A stretch of 64,000 bases of DNA from Haemonchus contortus (lineage: Eukaryota > Nematoda > Chromadorea > Rhabditida > Trichostrongylidae), in assembly GCA_000469685.2 (NCBI GenBank), contig LS997562.1:1328501-1392500 (forward strand). Reading direction: 5' to 3'. A program made the position numbers and the translations under genes. The notes under the pieces are model-generated. The model saw only the letters and a list, made by a program, of their open reading frames with translations. It made no database searches and was not told the origin of the DNA. Positions 48,599 through 63,100 of the stretch are shown piece by piece; position 1 is the stretch's first letter, and every line of letters begins with the position of its first letter.

Positions 48599-48999
48599 GT
48601 TCATAGGGTATCTGAAAATTATGACTGCCTACTCATTGCTGGGTGTTTTAAGCTTGTAAGCTGATAATGACGATAGGATCTATAGGCACGTTTGCTTACA
48701 TTATGGCAACAACAAGCTCCAACCACGATTCAAAATATCCCCTGCCAGCACGGATACAAGCCCAAACACTTTTAGAATTAGCATGAAGTTATCCCTCCTA
48801 CATTTCTATCCAAGTTTTTGAGTCTTGCTTTGAAGCGTTCAGAAGTGGGAATGAAATTTCGACAGGTTTCCCATCTAGTCATGGACCACACAGAGAAGTC
48901 AAGCTATAATTAATGAACATGATGTCCACTTCCTAGTGCTAATGAAGATGGGCTCCACTTTCGGGAGAACATGGCTCCGTGGGATTGAGTCCTCCCTGC

Positions 49000-51090
49000 T
49001 GGAAGGACCACGGGCTGTTTCAGGAAGCGGACTGAGTCAAGGCCTAAGTATTTCTGTAGTATTTCTGTCGTTGTGTTCTTCAAAAAATGTCATTCCCAAT
49101 GTTCACGCCGCTAGCTCGGAACCTACGGCACCTTAACATTGCCCGTGACTGCCTCCATGACCATCATTTTGCTGTTCTTCGAAAAAAAATTGGTAAAGAT
49201 TACACATTAGATGTTTGCTTCCAGAACGCGATCGTTCGATTCGCTGAGGATTTGCTTTGTCGTAAAAGTTTTCCCGTCTGAGAAAGCGATGAAGTAAATG
49301 TTCCCGCTTGGTAACTCTGTAGCTTTCTGCATTTTTAACTCGACACTGTCTGTTGGTAGTGAAAATGAAGAAGCGTTTTGCAACTATAGGAATAGCGATG
49401 AACTCGTGCCTGAAATCGTCCCTTGACGATTTGGATACGTCTGGTTTCGGAGCGATCTTCTTATGGATCACTAAGGATTACGATCGACTCGTGGAAGGAC
49501 TATTTTATAGTCCTATCTTTAGGAACACTACCTTTCTACCCCTCACGGATTGTCTTTGATTGATACCCCTTCCTATACCATTTATTAACCCTCTTTAAAT
49601 CATTACGAGAATAAGGGGAGATTTTACGTACCGTTCCGCCTCCTGCATGTGAATTATCCCAAGGCATGAATGAGCCATCACCATCCCAAAGCTATTAGGA
49701 GTTTAACTTCGTTAACTTTGCAGTTTAGAAAAGCTACATCGCAACTATTCAATTGCGAACTAATAAATTATTCCTGCCTTGGAGCTTCTTGAACTTTGGG
49801 GCCCTCGATTTTGGGACGCCGGTATATTGCCCTAAATATTTTCTAGCGCTGATATCATATTCATTCTCTGAGTTTGCTTAAAGGCGGGCGCAGTTCGCGA
49901 TAAAAATGTTTACTGAGATTTCCCCACAGTATGAATTCGAGGCCCACCCTTATACCAAACCTGCTTTTAAATGTTCTGAAAACATCCTGGATAGGGCGCA
50001 ATAAGGGGTCAGAGATTGTAATGTGTGAATGCAACACCCATAGCGGATGAGTGGCTTCACAGAGGCTGCACTATCTCAATAGACTCCCATGTAGTAAGTC
50101 CAAGCAACTTGACATAACTCATGGCAACAGTGAAAAGCAGTTTTGACATTTCGACTTGATGTAGTTATTTTGCGCAATGGGAGCAAGTTAAATCTTGTCC
50201 AAACACCCCTTACATGCCATATCCGTCACGGAGATCTCGTACCCCTCCACTTCCACTACCTTTATAAAGCCTTGAAGTGGGCAAATTTTCTCGCATTCTG
50301 CGCCACCGATTTACTCCTCTACATCAACACTTCCGCTTTTCAAACTAAAAAGTGTATCACAAAATTACGTGAATTGTGCCTCTAACGATTTCGGGAACAA
50401 AATTACGAAATTGCTTCCCTCTGTGTTAGACCACTGTCTCGAACTGACAAGCTAACCGAGCAGTCACTTTGCTGTGATTTGGTGGCGCCACTGGTAGAGC
50501 AATGGATTTGTAAGCGTGACTGCAAGGCTCTAGTCCTTAGTACGTAGGTCATTTGGCTTTTTCATGAAATAAGTTCTAAAATCTTGCGAAACGCTTTCAC
50601 GCTTCATATTGACGGAACTCCTCTAAGGTTACGAACACTAAATATCGATAGTGTCCGGAAAGCTTTGAGAAAATTATGCCTCTAAACTATGAAAGTATGT
50701 ATGTTGCTCTCGAAGGCGCTAAAGAAGGACTACAGATTCGATAGCGAAAAGGGCATTGTTGATAGATCTATAATATAGTATTTCTGCATTTGGCGTGATC
50801 GTCCAAAATAAGTAATCATCGACCAAACGATGGGCCACTGTCTTGACTATCGGAGCCTTCTGCTTCACCATTACGAAACTGATCGCTTCGACATTCAGGC
50901 GTGGAATGAGATATGGTGACTGATGGGCAGCAGTGCACTTTCTCCTGATACCTACCATAAATAGCACGATCACATCCTCAGAGAAGAGGTTTGCTTCGAC
51001 AAAACTCGTCGAAGCCGAAGTCCATTGTTCCCGAACACCGACACTGTTCTGACCTCCCCCCGTCAGAGCAATCCTTCTCAAAGTATCAGA
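49000..51090. other. no gene seen
   Basis: Open frames on both strands (49471-49133 minus, 49353-49559 plus, 51081-50719 minus) stay within chance length and show no domain. Nothing else is supported. Confidence 0.5.
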
Positions 51091-51095
51091 AGTTG

Positions 51096-51780
51096 GAAGT
51101 GACGTGTTCTACTCCCAGTCCACCATCTACGACGTTCTAAGCAAAAGTCCCTCTCAAAGCAGGACTCTGTAAATATCGCACACTTCTTGACTGAGCAGGA
51201 GCGTCGAGTTTGGGTCAACGTGTGTCAGAAGCTACTCGACTGCAAGCAAACGACGACATCAACCGACTTCATTATTGCACACTATAAAAAGTAGATGTCA
51301 TATGAAAATCCACATAGGGAATCGCAATGCCTGAGCTTGCTACAATTCGAGACGCTCACGCCAAGAAGAACATGAACTCATCCTTCCTCTGCTCATCCGT
51401 GTGCTTTTCTATGATATCGTACCAGAGTGTACTGCGGTAAATGCAAGAGTATTCTGTTACAAACTAAAAGAGATGTTGCCTCCAGCCCCATTTCGAAGCG
51501 GCTGCAATGAAATTTTCGATTGCGACGGACAGTGATCTTAGGAGGACTTCGATGGATGAGCTGAAAAGACTTGGTATAAACCGACTCCCGCTCCCCACAT
51601 GTTCACATGACCTCAACCCATATGACTTCCGTACTTTTGAAGCCCACAGGCCTCTAAATGGAAAAATTTTACAATCGTCAGGAAGACAAGAAGGAAGTAG
51701 ATTGATGGATTGCGTCGCTCCCCTCTTCTTCCAGTGGGAGTGGCATTTCTGGTTATTGGAGTGACACTGTGGCTAAGAAG
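51096..51780 (+). pseudogene. dead mariner-family transposase
   Basis: The frames together follow a mariner DD34D transposase in order: a helix-turn-helix end (SQSTIYDVLSKS), the linker FLTEQERRVWVNVCQKLL, the region of the first catalytic site (DFIIAHYKK, stop, MSYENPHR), then MDELKRLGI and SHDLNPYDFRTF, around the third catalytic Asp, with NGKI beyond. The first catalytic DEKW is gone (AHYKK and a stop) and there are several stops and frame changes, so it cannot be active. The plus-strand open frame 51507-51764 is the C-terminal part. No terminal inverted repeats were found. Confidence 0.7.
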
Positions 51781-53972
51781 GGCAGCAAAATGGTCTGCTC
51801 GAGACCATGTTGTTGTAACTGTGAGAAGACTTCGGTCAAGAGACGTGGGTACCATGTGGTGATGTGAGAACGAAAGTCGGTGGAAAGCGATCATAGTTAT
51901 CCTCTCTGCTCACTGAATATAACACCGATGATAGACTCATGACATCGCGAAAATGAACCTTGTCTCTTTTTAGGGATATGGAGGTTTCGAAGTGAAAGAT
52001 ACTTCCGACTTCGTGATTTCGTCCATGAGCTTCAATTTCATGGTGCGGTAGAGGATTTTATTACCTCCTATCATTCGGGTGCCAAAAAACAGCACTCCCC
52101 CGTAGTATTGCAACTACATCAGCCATAATCATTTACGATAAATTACTGTGTGATGTAGATGCAACAATAGTTGCAAACTTGGCTTATCGACTTTCCGCTC
52201 CTTGTAGTTAAGCATATAAGAAAGCGGATGTATTCTTCTCCCGAACTGAGGACAGGAATCTTATTGTGCGACCGCGACAACTTCAAAGTATGCAGTAGGT
52301 GGATTCAGAGCCCGAGTTCTACCACTTCTACACGTTTACACTAACACTAGTGTCCTTCGACGAAACATCGTGCCATAATTTGTGCTCCTATTGCTTTAAC
52401 AATTTTTTAAAAAACCAGCATACATGTATCTGAGCATTCTGGCCTCGGGAATCAGGACAGTTTTTCTTGCAAAAGTCTCTTTGGACCAATGAGTCATTCG
52501 ACAACCATGTCGGAAGTGCATAGAGCTGCCAGGAATTTCTAAACACGAATTTGTGGATAGAGGTGCACTCCATTTGGTTGGTAGAGGCAAGAAATTAGGC
52601 AGGAATTTATTATCAAAGTAAAGCCCAAAAGTGTTGTGGAAGCGTTTAAGACACGTTTTATGAAAAGCTAGTGAGCTTATGTCTCAATGTCGTGAACCTC
52701 TCACTTTTATGAACCCGCCTTCTAACCAACTGGATCATTGTTGCTTACAATTAGTGGAGTGAATGTTCGGTCCGTTTATGTGAGGATACAATACATTATA
52801 GTAATACAGTGACAAAAAGGTTCCGTAACTTTGTCTTGATCTTGGTTTTTAAAAATTCTTGAAGACTACTAGGGCCTAAATGGGTACTGCCACCCAGTAT
52901 CATTCATTTGTTAGCCCCACGTTAAGCACGGCATAGGGTCAGGCTTAGGCCTATGGATTTACTGGTTACGCTTAGCACCATCAATTATGACAAAATTTTC
53001 GATACCAATTTTCAATACCGTTGATAGAAACCTTGAGAAAGGATGATTTTTGGAGTGGAATTTTTCCAAGGTGAATGCGGTTTGCGCGAAAAAACGTTTT
53101 AAAGTCTAAGATCAAAGTTTGATCAAAGTCTTAAATCAAAAGTGATGTAAGATGAACGTAGTGCTGACACAGGATTCGATTGATATCTGTTGAAGCTATC
53201 CTTTTGATGAAGTTAAATGACCGTGATGATTCAAATCTCATGTCTGTTCGCGGCTGTACTGAAGTCAGGCACGCATTTGTAAGCAATGGCTCAATTGGTG
53301 AAGAAAAATGTAAGCGGTCGAACAAAACTATTTAGTTAGCTTTTTTTGCTGTAGTGAGAGGGTGATACAGAATGAGATGGGCGCATGAGCTCCATGGAGT
53401 GGATTCCGGTATCAGCACTATTAATGATAGATTAATGATAGGTGTAGGTGAATGCCAGCTGTGGGCAGAATGCAAAAATGAAGCAGCGACAGTGAATAAT
53501 CGAAACTAATTTGTACGGCCACTGCTCAGTTTCATTCTTCTCGTTGCTCTACGCCCCCATTGTGCGACTTCACATGCTTCAATCACGTCATCGTGTCCAT
53601 CCATGCTGAGTCCAGCCCTTCATTGGGTCTCTCTATGGCTTGTCTCTTTGGTAAACACTCCATAGTTGTGTACCATTTTGCATTCACAGCAACTTTTGTT
53701 TCGCTGGATACTTTATATTTATAATTGCATTTCTTTCTCGATCAGGGAGATCCAGTTCAATTGGCGTATGAGCGCCTGCTTTGTAGATAATGCTCACGTC
53801 AAAGTTTTAAGGGTATTTAAAGCAGTAAAAGATAGGAGGCGTTGAGTGGGTTTTACTCCCAGTAATCTCGGGATTCTTTCATTATCCGGTGTTAATATCA
53901 CAGGCAGCGTCTCACTAGCGTTCATCCGCTTCAGCCATCTGCTTTTCGTCGGCATTCACCTTCCGCGCTTAC

Positions 53973-54101
53973 ACGAGAGCATTATTGGTGACTTTGTGAT
54001 CAGATTGTTGATGCTGGGCACGCTATCAAAAAAGTGCTTCCGCCTTGATTCTGCTGGGATAGACACCTCTTCTGAATTCGATAGAATCGTCTCCCTCTTA
54101 T
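53973..54101 (-). CDS. candidate exon, unknown gene (minus strand)
   Basis: On the minus strand a CGTACCGCAG acceptor precedes 54101 and a CTCTCGT|GTAAGC donor follows 53973. Two bases, 42 codons and one base are open, including KRETILSNSEEVSIPAESRR and then KHFFDSVPSINNL. Its exit phase fits the candidate at 47338. The opposite strand carries a 110-codon open frame, so antisense shadowing must be considered. The family is unknown. Confidence 0.3.
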
Positions 54102-54199
54102 CTGCGGTACGCATCCATGGGGTCAGTAGGTGGATTTTCCACTCCTTAAAACTAGAGCCATGCGATGAAATTTTATGAAATCATGGCCTTTTTTCCAAG

Positions 54200-57100
54200 C
54201 ACGTGACATGGAGGTACATATGAAGAGGGCTGGGAAGTGGGTTATAGCATCGCAAGAAAAGAGTAACTCTTCATTGCTCGCTGAGCAAGCATCATTACAA
54301 CATCCGCTTTCTCCGCAAAATCGCTGAAGGGATCGTGGACGACTCCAGCCCCTTCTCTTTATGGGGATGTATAAAAATGATTGGCTGAAAAGGCAGCTCG
54401 CCTACAGCAGCGTTATGGTCTCTAATTCAATTCTTTTCTGCACATAACAAACGCTCTGTGGGTACTGGCAATAATAAAATTCAATTATTTTTTGATTTTT
54501 CAAGAAGCCTACCCAAGCTGGGAGCCATTTCCTTTGCATTCCTTCATCACAAATGGGAGAATGGTACTTGAGAAGTTAACTATAGACCTTGTGATTCCTC
54601 CTATTCCCGACGATAATTTTCTCTCCTCACGGCCCTCAACAATAGGCGTATTGGTACTTTTTGTGGTATCATCCTCACATGCATTCCTCGTATTTCTCGA
54701 ATTTAGTGGTGGTAACTACAGGAAAAATTGTACCCTTTCAAACTTTGATATAGTATTATGGTTCAATATCTCCATGGAAATAGAAGGTAAAGAGATAAAT
54801 TTCCCGGGTAATACCGTTCGAATGCTTCCGTAATTCGAAAGGTTATTTTCGGAGCCACCCGGTGAGCGATACATGCAGTTGTCGAGCAACTAACTCCTTT
54901 TTGGATTAGCCTTAGCTTCGTTTCTAACTTTTACTGAATTGAAAAATATTCGATACGATACCAAAGACATCCTCGGGGAGGTTGAAACATATCAGAATTG
55001 TTAACAATGCTGTTATATGCTTGAGATATGAGCTCTAGTTGAGCTGAGATGGGCTTTCGTGCAAAGCGACGTTTATACTTGACTGTGCTGCAGGACATCT
55101 CAAGACTTGATATTATTTTGTTGCCCTTGCAGCATGTATGAAGAGATTTTTCGATCTTCTAGTTTCTCCACGGGAATGGGCCCTTCGTATTTCTTCTCCT
55201 TCTGTCCTTGATTTTGCAATATTCATCTCAACGCATCCGTGCTTTCACTGTCCCTTTTTTTACTTCGTTTAACAGAATGTTTTCATCAAACCAACAATTT
55301 TACCGAGTTCTTAGTTGTTCAACTAGAAGAAACACTTTTCAACAGCGTTAGGTAGCTTCAGTTATTTCTGCTATTAATTTTAGTTTATTCGAAGTTTCAG
55401 TTCAACTTTTGAGCCACTCGATTTCGAGGACGCCGTTGGCGGAGAAGATTGCGGAAAACCACCGCGTGAGTGTCTAAGTTATTTCGAAAAATTCTCTCGA
55501 TTACTCTTTAGAATTGCAAATATTTCTCTGCAAACGTCCCAATTCGTTCTCAGTGTTTGCCCAAGCCTTTCAAAATTGTTGAATTTATACCGTGGAGATC
55601 CTTATCACTGCCTGACTATGTTTCTTGTTCATAAACCTGGAGAAGGTTACTGAATCATTGAACATTAAGTGAACATTTCGACTCCTTCAAGGGGAAAGAC
55701 AGTGAGAATTCCTGTTATCTCCACTTTATGGGAAACTTTGTCTGTACCATATGTCTTGGCATTGCCCAAATAATAATCGTAAAAACCAAATCAAGCCTCA
55801 GATGATGAGCCTGATATCAAGGCGCAGGAATCATTAACTAAGTAGAGACCCGCACATGGAAGGCCAGCATCGCACTGAAGTCAGAAAATATTCGTTGAGG
55901 AACCCACAATTATTTTAAACACTGCTGGAAAAGTTCCACTTTTGATGCCAGTTCACTGTCAGCGTGTGATGAGATACCGCGTATTACCGCCTGTCCGCTT
56001 GTATAGTAGAGGAAGCCTTTGTCCACATGTGGTTGACGCCGACGAAGCCTTTTCGAGTATATTCGAAATAATTGAAGTGTGTTCTGGGAAAACCAACCAA
56101 TCGCAATCCCAATACACAAAGGATTTAGCTGTCTCAGTCAAACAACAATCACAGTTATTGACGGCAATGCTCACGTCACAGCCTCGTTCAAGCAACAGTA
56201 AAGCTATTCTCTGAGTGTGTGCGGGTAAGCTTAATATCCTCCGCCAATCTGCTTGATACCCCATTCAGTGGGCACTTATCGTTATGGGGGAGTTTTGACT
56301 GCTCCTCAAACTTTAGGACCCTTTAAGACCTTTTCAGAGACGGCACCCGACCTACCCACGCCATGCCAACGTTTCGTGCTACAGAAGAGCGACCTCTGTG
56401 GGGACTAGATTTAAAGACACTGAACGATTGCGACCATTAAATTTGAAATTTTGTTGGACTACATGGATAAGCTGTGACGGCCGGCTGAACCTTTAGAAGT
56501 GAAAGTATGCGGTGTTATCGTAGGTTAACCGCGCATTTGGCTCTCATAAAACTTTGAAGAATTGGGCTAAGGTGCGGCGAATGCTCCCATATATCTTCTC
56601 GTTAGTATTAATTACTTTACGGCTAATGTCAGGCTTGGGCTTGTTCCTTTTTCATTAGGCTATTCTTCTTCCTGTTGTGATGTGAGCCTCAATCATTCTC
56701 AATTAACAAAACAGCATTTGATTGCGATCACTTCAGAGTGATCGACGTCTCCATTTCGCTGCCCTACAATTTTTTAAGCCTTGCACCCTTCACAAGAACT
56801 TCAGAATCAAAAATTCAAGCGGTCGCTACACAGTGGTCTCAGTGAAGAACAGTACTCCTTACATTTCTTAGAGCTCATGATAAAAATTGATATTCTATGT
56901 GCACAAAAATTGACCGTGAGTTCACCCAAGAAGGGACACGCAAAAAGAACTGAAAGACAGGATTCACTGAAAAGAAACCCGGCATTCCTCTAACGAGTGA
57001 AACGGTTTGGTAGGGAACTTTGGGCGGATCACCTGCTAACGGGAAGGTACCAACAGCTACAATTTCAATGAGACCAAGTTCCTCAGATATCGTCCCTCGT

Positions 57101-60100
57101 TAGTAGACAGGCTTACACGACATCTTCTTGCTCCCACAAGACCATTCTTCAACGTCTGAGTTGTGGTGTGCGTGTTTTGTTGTTTGCTTAATGCTTCCTG
57201 TCAGGACCTTTTCTGTCCTTTTATTTAATTTATGGCTGATTTCATGTGAATAGATCACCGACTGCTGATTTTCGTCGTCTGAAAGGTTGTTTGGTGGGGA
57301 TGAATCATTGATTGCCATTGCAAATGGTTCACCATTAACCCAAAGCACCATCTGTTCTAAGAATATCCTGGCATCCGCTTCATTCCATGCGATTATTTAC
57401 ATCGGACGCTAATTTGCCCTTTTCCTGCAGCTGTTTCGTGCATGACCACTTACATATCATTGCGATAATTCTATTATGATGCATTTTGATCCACCACATC
57501 CGCTTTTGATCGAATGGTCATCTATAGAGGGCGCTTTAATCGCTTCCAAGAGCGTTATATCTGTATTTGTGGTGCGTCATGTGATGCAAGTCATGTTCAG
57601 CTCAACATCGAAAATGAAAGGTTCAAACAGACGTTCACTGGAAGATAACCTCTTTTTTGTCACTCTGAACAGTCATTTCGAAACCCTGATCCGCCTAGCC
57701 GCAATCCGTCTTTCAGGAACAACCTCGGCATCCATAAAATACTGTGGTGCTCTTTTAAATTTCACACTTTTCTCTTCCAATGTCAAAGCGCTTGTGGCAC
57801 CCTTCGGTGTGACTTTTTGCGTGCATGGATGTCAGGCAGTGACAGAGTGCAAGACGTTGGGGTTAGGCAGGGAGGGTAATCACTCTATCAACCAGTTGTT
57901 CCCTTCATTCACAAATCCCACTCATCCTGTCAGCAACCGCTCAGGCTTTGTGCCCCCATCATCATAAGATATTATTCACCACATAGGCATTTAGGTTTTG
58001 ACAATCTTTCGGGTGAGTCTCCCTTACAACCCGCTAGCGCACGGTATTTCCTTCACAGGGTATTCCCTTCATCAGTTCAGTGTTTTGCGTCCAGTGGCGA
58101 TCTATTTCCTGACCATTCTCAATCTTGCTTTTTATGGAAAGAGTTATTTTTCTTCAGCTCCACTATTCCCTTGCCCTTCCATAATTATGTCCTTATCAGT
58201 AATTATCAAAAGTTGTACTCGCTGAGAAACGGTACCCATTGTGTAGCTTATTGATAAGAGGGTGTGTGAATGGGAAACACATCTGATAGGTAGACATTAC
58301 GTCCACAGTCTTCGTCATTGTTCCTATATATTGTCTTGTGAAAAATCCGAGCGTTATTCCAGAGAAAATCCCAATTTTCAGGCTTTTGTAGTACCCACTT
58401 AAGGCTAATAAATAATGCGCTCTACTTTGTCATCCCAGCGAGGTGCATTAAGTCATAAGGTTGGCGCCAATAATAGCAGATTGATTGGTCCTAAAAGGAA
58501 CGCGAACCGGCATTTTTGGCAGCTGCACGCCCAGAATATCCCCCACGTCGTCCCCTCTGGTCAAATTCATTCAATTTCCATCTCATACCTTTCATATCTT
58601 GATGTCATTCATTGACATCATCACATTTCAGTATTCTTAGGGTTCTGATTATCAGAACTTACAATCTGATAATCTTAGCAATGGTTATAAATAGTTGGTT
58701 TTGTATGTTGCACGAACCTGGATCCGATAGGAAAAGAGAATGTGACGGACGAGCAGAAGCGAGCAGAAGTGTTCAAAGTCAAGACTTCCTGGAAAGCATA
58801 ATTTGAAACCCCCTTTTTTATACAACTGGTTAATGAAGGCCGATGTCCAATTTCTTCCGCGGCTTCGTAGTTTTTTTTTCTTACTAAAGGGGACACTTCT
58901 AGGAGTCGTGGTCGATTTCTTTTTATAATACCTTTCGTTTGATTTGCAGTGTAGAGGTTTCCGACGATTAAGGCTTCTTTCTTCAAGAAAGCATTAGTGA
59001 GTCATGTTCAAATGATGAAATTCTAGCTGTCCGATGTTCTTCATTAAGGCAATAATTATGTCTGATGAACAATAAGGAAAAAAACAGTAAAAAGTAATTT
59101 ACTGTGTCCTAGTTGGAATGAAAAATAAAGATTGTTCGCTCTTCCCGCACATCCTGCCTCCTGCGAAATCGAGGTCTCTTATTGTTCGTCGTACTGTATG
59201 CGTGTATTCGCTTTAGGTCGCGATTGTCATTGCGTTGAACGCAGCTCTGAAATATTTCATTCCCTCACACACACACCAATTTGGCCAAGTTTTGATGCAG
59301 GCGTATTCGAGAGGCAAAATTCAGGAAGTATTTATTTTGCCTGCTCGATATTTGCTTCCGGAAGTTACATCACCTCTATGCAAGCAGCTGAGGATTCGGC
59401 TGTTGAGATGACCAAAGTATGGAAGGCGTAGATGACCGTCCCTGCTTCCTTCGTCTTTCGTCTGTTCCGTCTTCACGTCGAAGATGGTAACATGTTGGTC
59501 TTGAAAGTGCTGGAGTTACGACTGACATTGTGGGTTACCTTGCCATATACTGCCTCAGTCAGAGCTCCTGCTCTTCTGTCTGTCACGCCCTACTTTATCC
59601 CCCTCCCCCTCTGAAAATCAGTTGGTGATTGTCTGCAACTTTTGCTGCTCCATGATGACCGTTTAGCTCAAAGATATCCGGAGAGAGAGCTCCTGCGAAA
59701 CATTTGAACTCCTGTCATCGTGGGACTATCGTAAACACAGTTGTCAAGCTTCCTTCAAATGATGTCACTGAATTTATCGCCCGTAATCTTGCAAATGATT
59801 GAAGTAATTTCACTGAAGACTCGATTCGATCGCCGTTTCTGGAGCCTACCCATTCTATTACGCTTGGAGAAATGGAGTCTCGCACGTAGTAATAAAAAGT
59901 CCGTTCCGTTGTAGTTCGCAGCTTTCATTTCTAGCGGTAAGGAACTTCCCTCCAAGCGTGAATAGTAGATGACAAGCTCGATTAGGTCACCACCTTTCAG
60001 AAGGAAATTTAAATAACTTTTCTCTCCTCGCCCACCACATCTCCAGACTTTATTCCTCCCTCCCCACAAATCACTGAAAGGTTGGCGAGATAGGGAAATG

Positions 60101-63100
60101 GAGAGTCTGGGATGAGATCCAGCACTATTTTGGGCGCTAGTCGCGTTGGATCTCAGTTCGAGGTGAAAACCGTTTCGAAGTGCTAGTCACAGTCGTGATC
60201 GATTTCCGTCATTGTGACGGTAGGCTCTCTTCCTGAGTATCTGGAGCTGGTCTTGACGTTCAAATGCCGTTTACATCATTAAGGAAGTGTGATCTTTCAG
60301 TGAACTATTCGGTTCCAATTATGACTTCTCAACTTCATGAACGAAGTGGAGCCACACCTTTTCAATCGAAAACGCACGATTTAGGTGATTAGGTTTTCGT
60401 ACAAATGACCCAGTGCGTGTTGGCGAGGGCATCCTCACCTCGGACGCTTCCGTTTCAGTAGTTCCAAAGTACGTTGTTGTTCCAGTCTCGTAAACGGCTT
60501 CAGGCCAGCGATGCCTTCTCGCCTCAGTCAGTCCATGACGTCGTAATTGTTCTTCTCAAATTCCATCATCAGATTTTCCATATAAGAGCTTCCATCTTTT
60601 CGATGTCTACGCTATATCAGTCTATTGTCTTGGTATCTAGCACCCTTCCCCAACCATTCTAACAGCCTACTCAAGTCTTTTCAATGTAGCTCTGGGCTCA
60701 TTTTGTTCAAAAGTTTCAAAGCCCGAAACAGAGGGATCGAAGGTGAGCCTTGATTTGGTCAATTGACTGCAGTATCATGAAGTCTCCGGAATCGTTATGT
60801 GCATATAAGCGTCATTTTATAGTGCTCCTTGAAAATTTCCAGGACATTCCAGAAACAATCTGGAATATGGGGTTTTGTCATATTCTTCTGAATCTTTCAC
60901 TACATAAATACAAGCGAGTAGATTGCGAGCTGTGGCGTGGGAGCTTCGTATACTCGAGGTACTTCGACATTCTGTTACGGCGTGAACAGGCGAGATTTTT
61001 TAATAAAGGCCTCAACCACCTCTCACGCACTTTCCATATTTTCGTTCGCATGCAATCTTTTAGCTGAACAGCCATAGACGATTCTATGACTCCATATACG
61101 CTAAAGCATTCAGGCACGCAAAAAAGGGGGAGCCCATCTGGTCAATCCGCCAACGTCCCGGAGCAAGTGCATTGTGGCGTCTGAACTACGACCCATCCCT
61201 TCTGGGCGCCTGGGGTCGCAGCAAATAGCTTCTTCACCTCCTTGTTGAAGATGTTCAGAGAGGGAGAGGTAGCTAGGGGACGAGATTTATGGAGTTCATC
61301 CGCCCAACGTTTAAATTGTACTAATCCAGAATCCCTACATTACTCCTACAATCTGACAATCCGAACTGTATCATGATGGATGGTGATATGCCGTCCTACA
61401 CTCAACCTTTTTTCTGAGTAATTTGATGATGTATCGTTGGTATGCTTCTGGAAAGGAAGAGTGCCAAAGGGAATATCTTTCTGAAACGTTTGCATTTTGA
61501 TTTTGATGCGGCCTGATACTCAAAATTTCTTTCGAATAAGTGAAAGTGGTATTTGGAAGATCTGCTGCTAGACAATTGAGATAATGCAAATATTGTGTCT
61601 GTAAATGTTTGGTGGGTGTGCGTGAGAAAATGTTGAGGTGATTGTTGAATTCGTGAAACAACTAGGCGAGAAAAGTACCGAGATTCCCAATTCCATAGCT
61701 GTGTAGCTTCTGTGCTCTTTTCTCCAAATTGAAATTAATCGAGTGTTTTCCGATATGTTGTGCTAGTTAGTTGTCGCGTAAACAATTACGGTCTCACTCC
61801 ATAAATCCAGAACGTCATAACTCGGCTCAAACGAATTTCCGTTAATCAAGGTAAGCACCATCTAGAATCCGATCAGATTGCCAACGTTGGGTAGTGAATA
61901 TGTGCCGTCGTATTAACAGCTTGGATTACGGGAATCGATAAACTATGGAAGGGGTCTTTCAGTATTTTTTTGCATATTTTGGATACGATGTTGACTTAGG
62001 TGTTCCTTAAAGACCTGGAAAGTTTATATAATTTATATTGGTCCGAAGGGGGAAGGTCGGGGGAATAGGGTGGGAGGGATAGAACCTTTGTATTCGATTT
62101 TCACGGGGCGTGGGAGTCAGTTATTATTTTTATGGGCCGATTTATTTCAACGACTGCGGAGCAAATTTCCCGCAATTTCTAATGCATTAGGTCCATTTTG
62201 CGGGAGTATGGTCAGAATTTCACCCTAATTTTAGTACGCTTGGTGGGAATTGTCATAGTAGGACCATCAAAAACACAACATTACCTTTTTGGTAGAATAT
62301 TTAACTTTGGAGAGATTGCCTAGTGGGGAATTCGTCCATGCGAGCACATCCACGTCTTTTGTTATCGTACAATCACCATTTCTTGTCTACCGCTCTTATA
62401 CGATCGTGAAAAGGCTATTTGGGTAGAATCAATCTACAACAAGTGACATGATGGCAAGTTGTTGCCCCTCCGCCAATTCTTTTGGCACCACTTATGCGTT
62501 TTCTTGCCCTTTCTAATTTAATCTATGTAAATGCCTTGCCACCAATGTATGATGTACTTCCCACTGATGTACTTCAAAAAATCTCTGAATTCAGCGGTTC
62601 TGTTGTTGATCATGTTAGAGATTCAGCATTTGTTGCAATTATAAGTTAAGTCGCTCAGGGAGTGTCAGAAGCGAAGTTAAAGGTCTATTTGCGATGGCAC
62701 TTAAATGCATTGAATGCTAGGTTTTGTTTCTGGCAGAGTCCAGTGAGATGGATCGAGCCTATCAAAAAGAAGTGCATCTTTTCACTTGAGGAGGTTCAGA
62801 ACAACTGTTTACATGGGATGGTATGCATTGTGCTCCGAAATGTCGAACGAATGATTTCTCTTTAAACAGTACTGTTTGCATGCATGTATGTATATACACA
62901 TTTATATGCTGATCCCTGACGCGGGGCTCTTCTAAGAAGCTTAGTATGTGGAATCGTGCAAAGATGATCTCTGTCATGACTAAACTAGTTGGTAAACTTC
63001 AGACGAAAGGGACTCGATTGTGCATGCTAAATTTGGAAGCATCCTAGAAAGCAAGGATGTTCCGGAGGAAACATGAGAATCAGTTTCCCAAATAGAGCGA

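Noticed and set aside
50480..50560. tRNA-like sequence (TGGTAGAGCAATGGA)
   Set aside because: It resembles a D-arm, but no T-arm (GGTTCGAATCC) and no acceptor stem pairing follow.
57476..57967. 163-codon plus-strand open frame
   Set aside because: It is near the chance maximum, with no recognisable motif, no upstream splice context and no related segment nearby.
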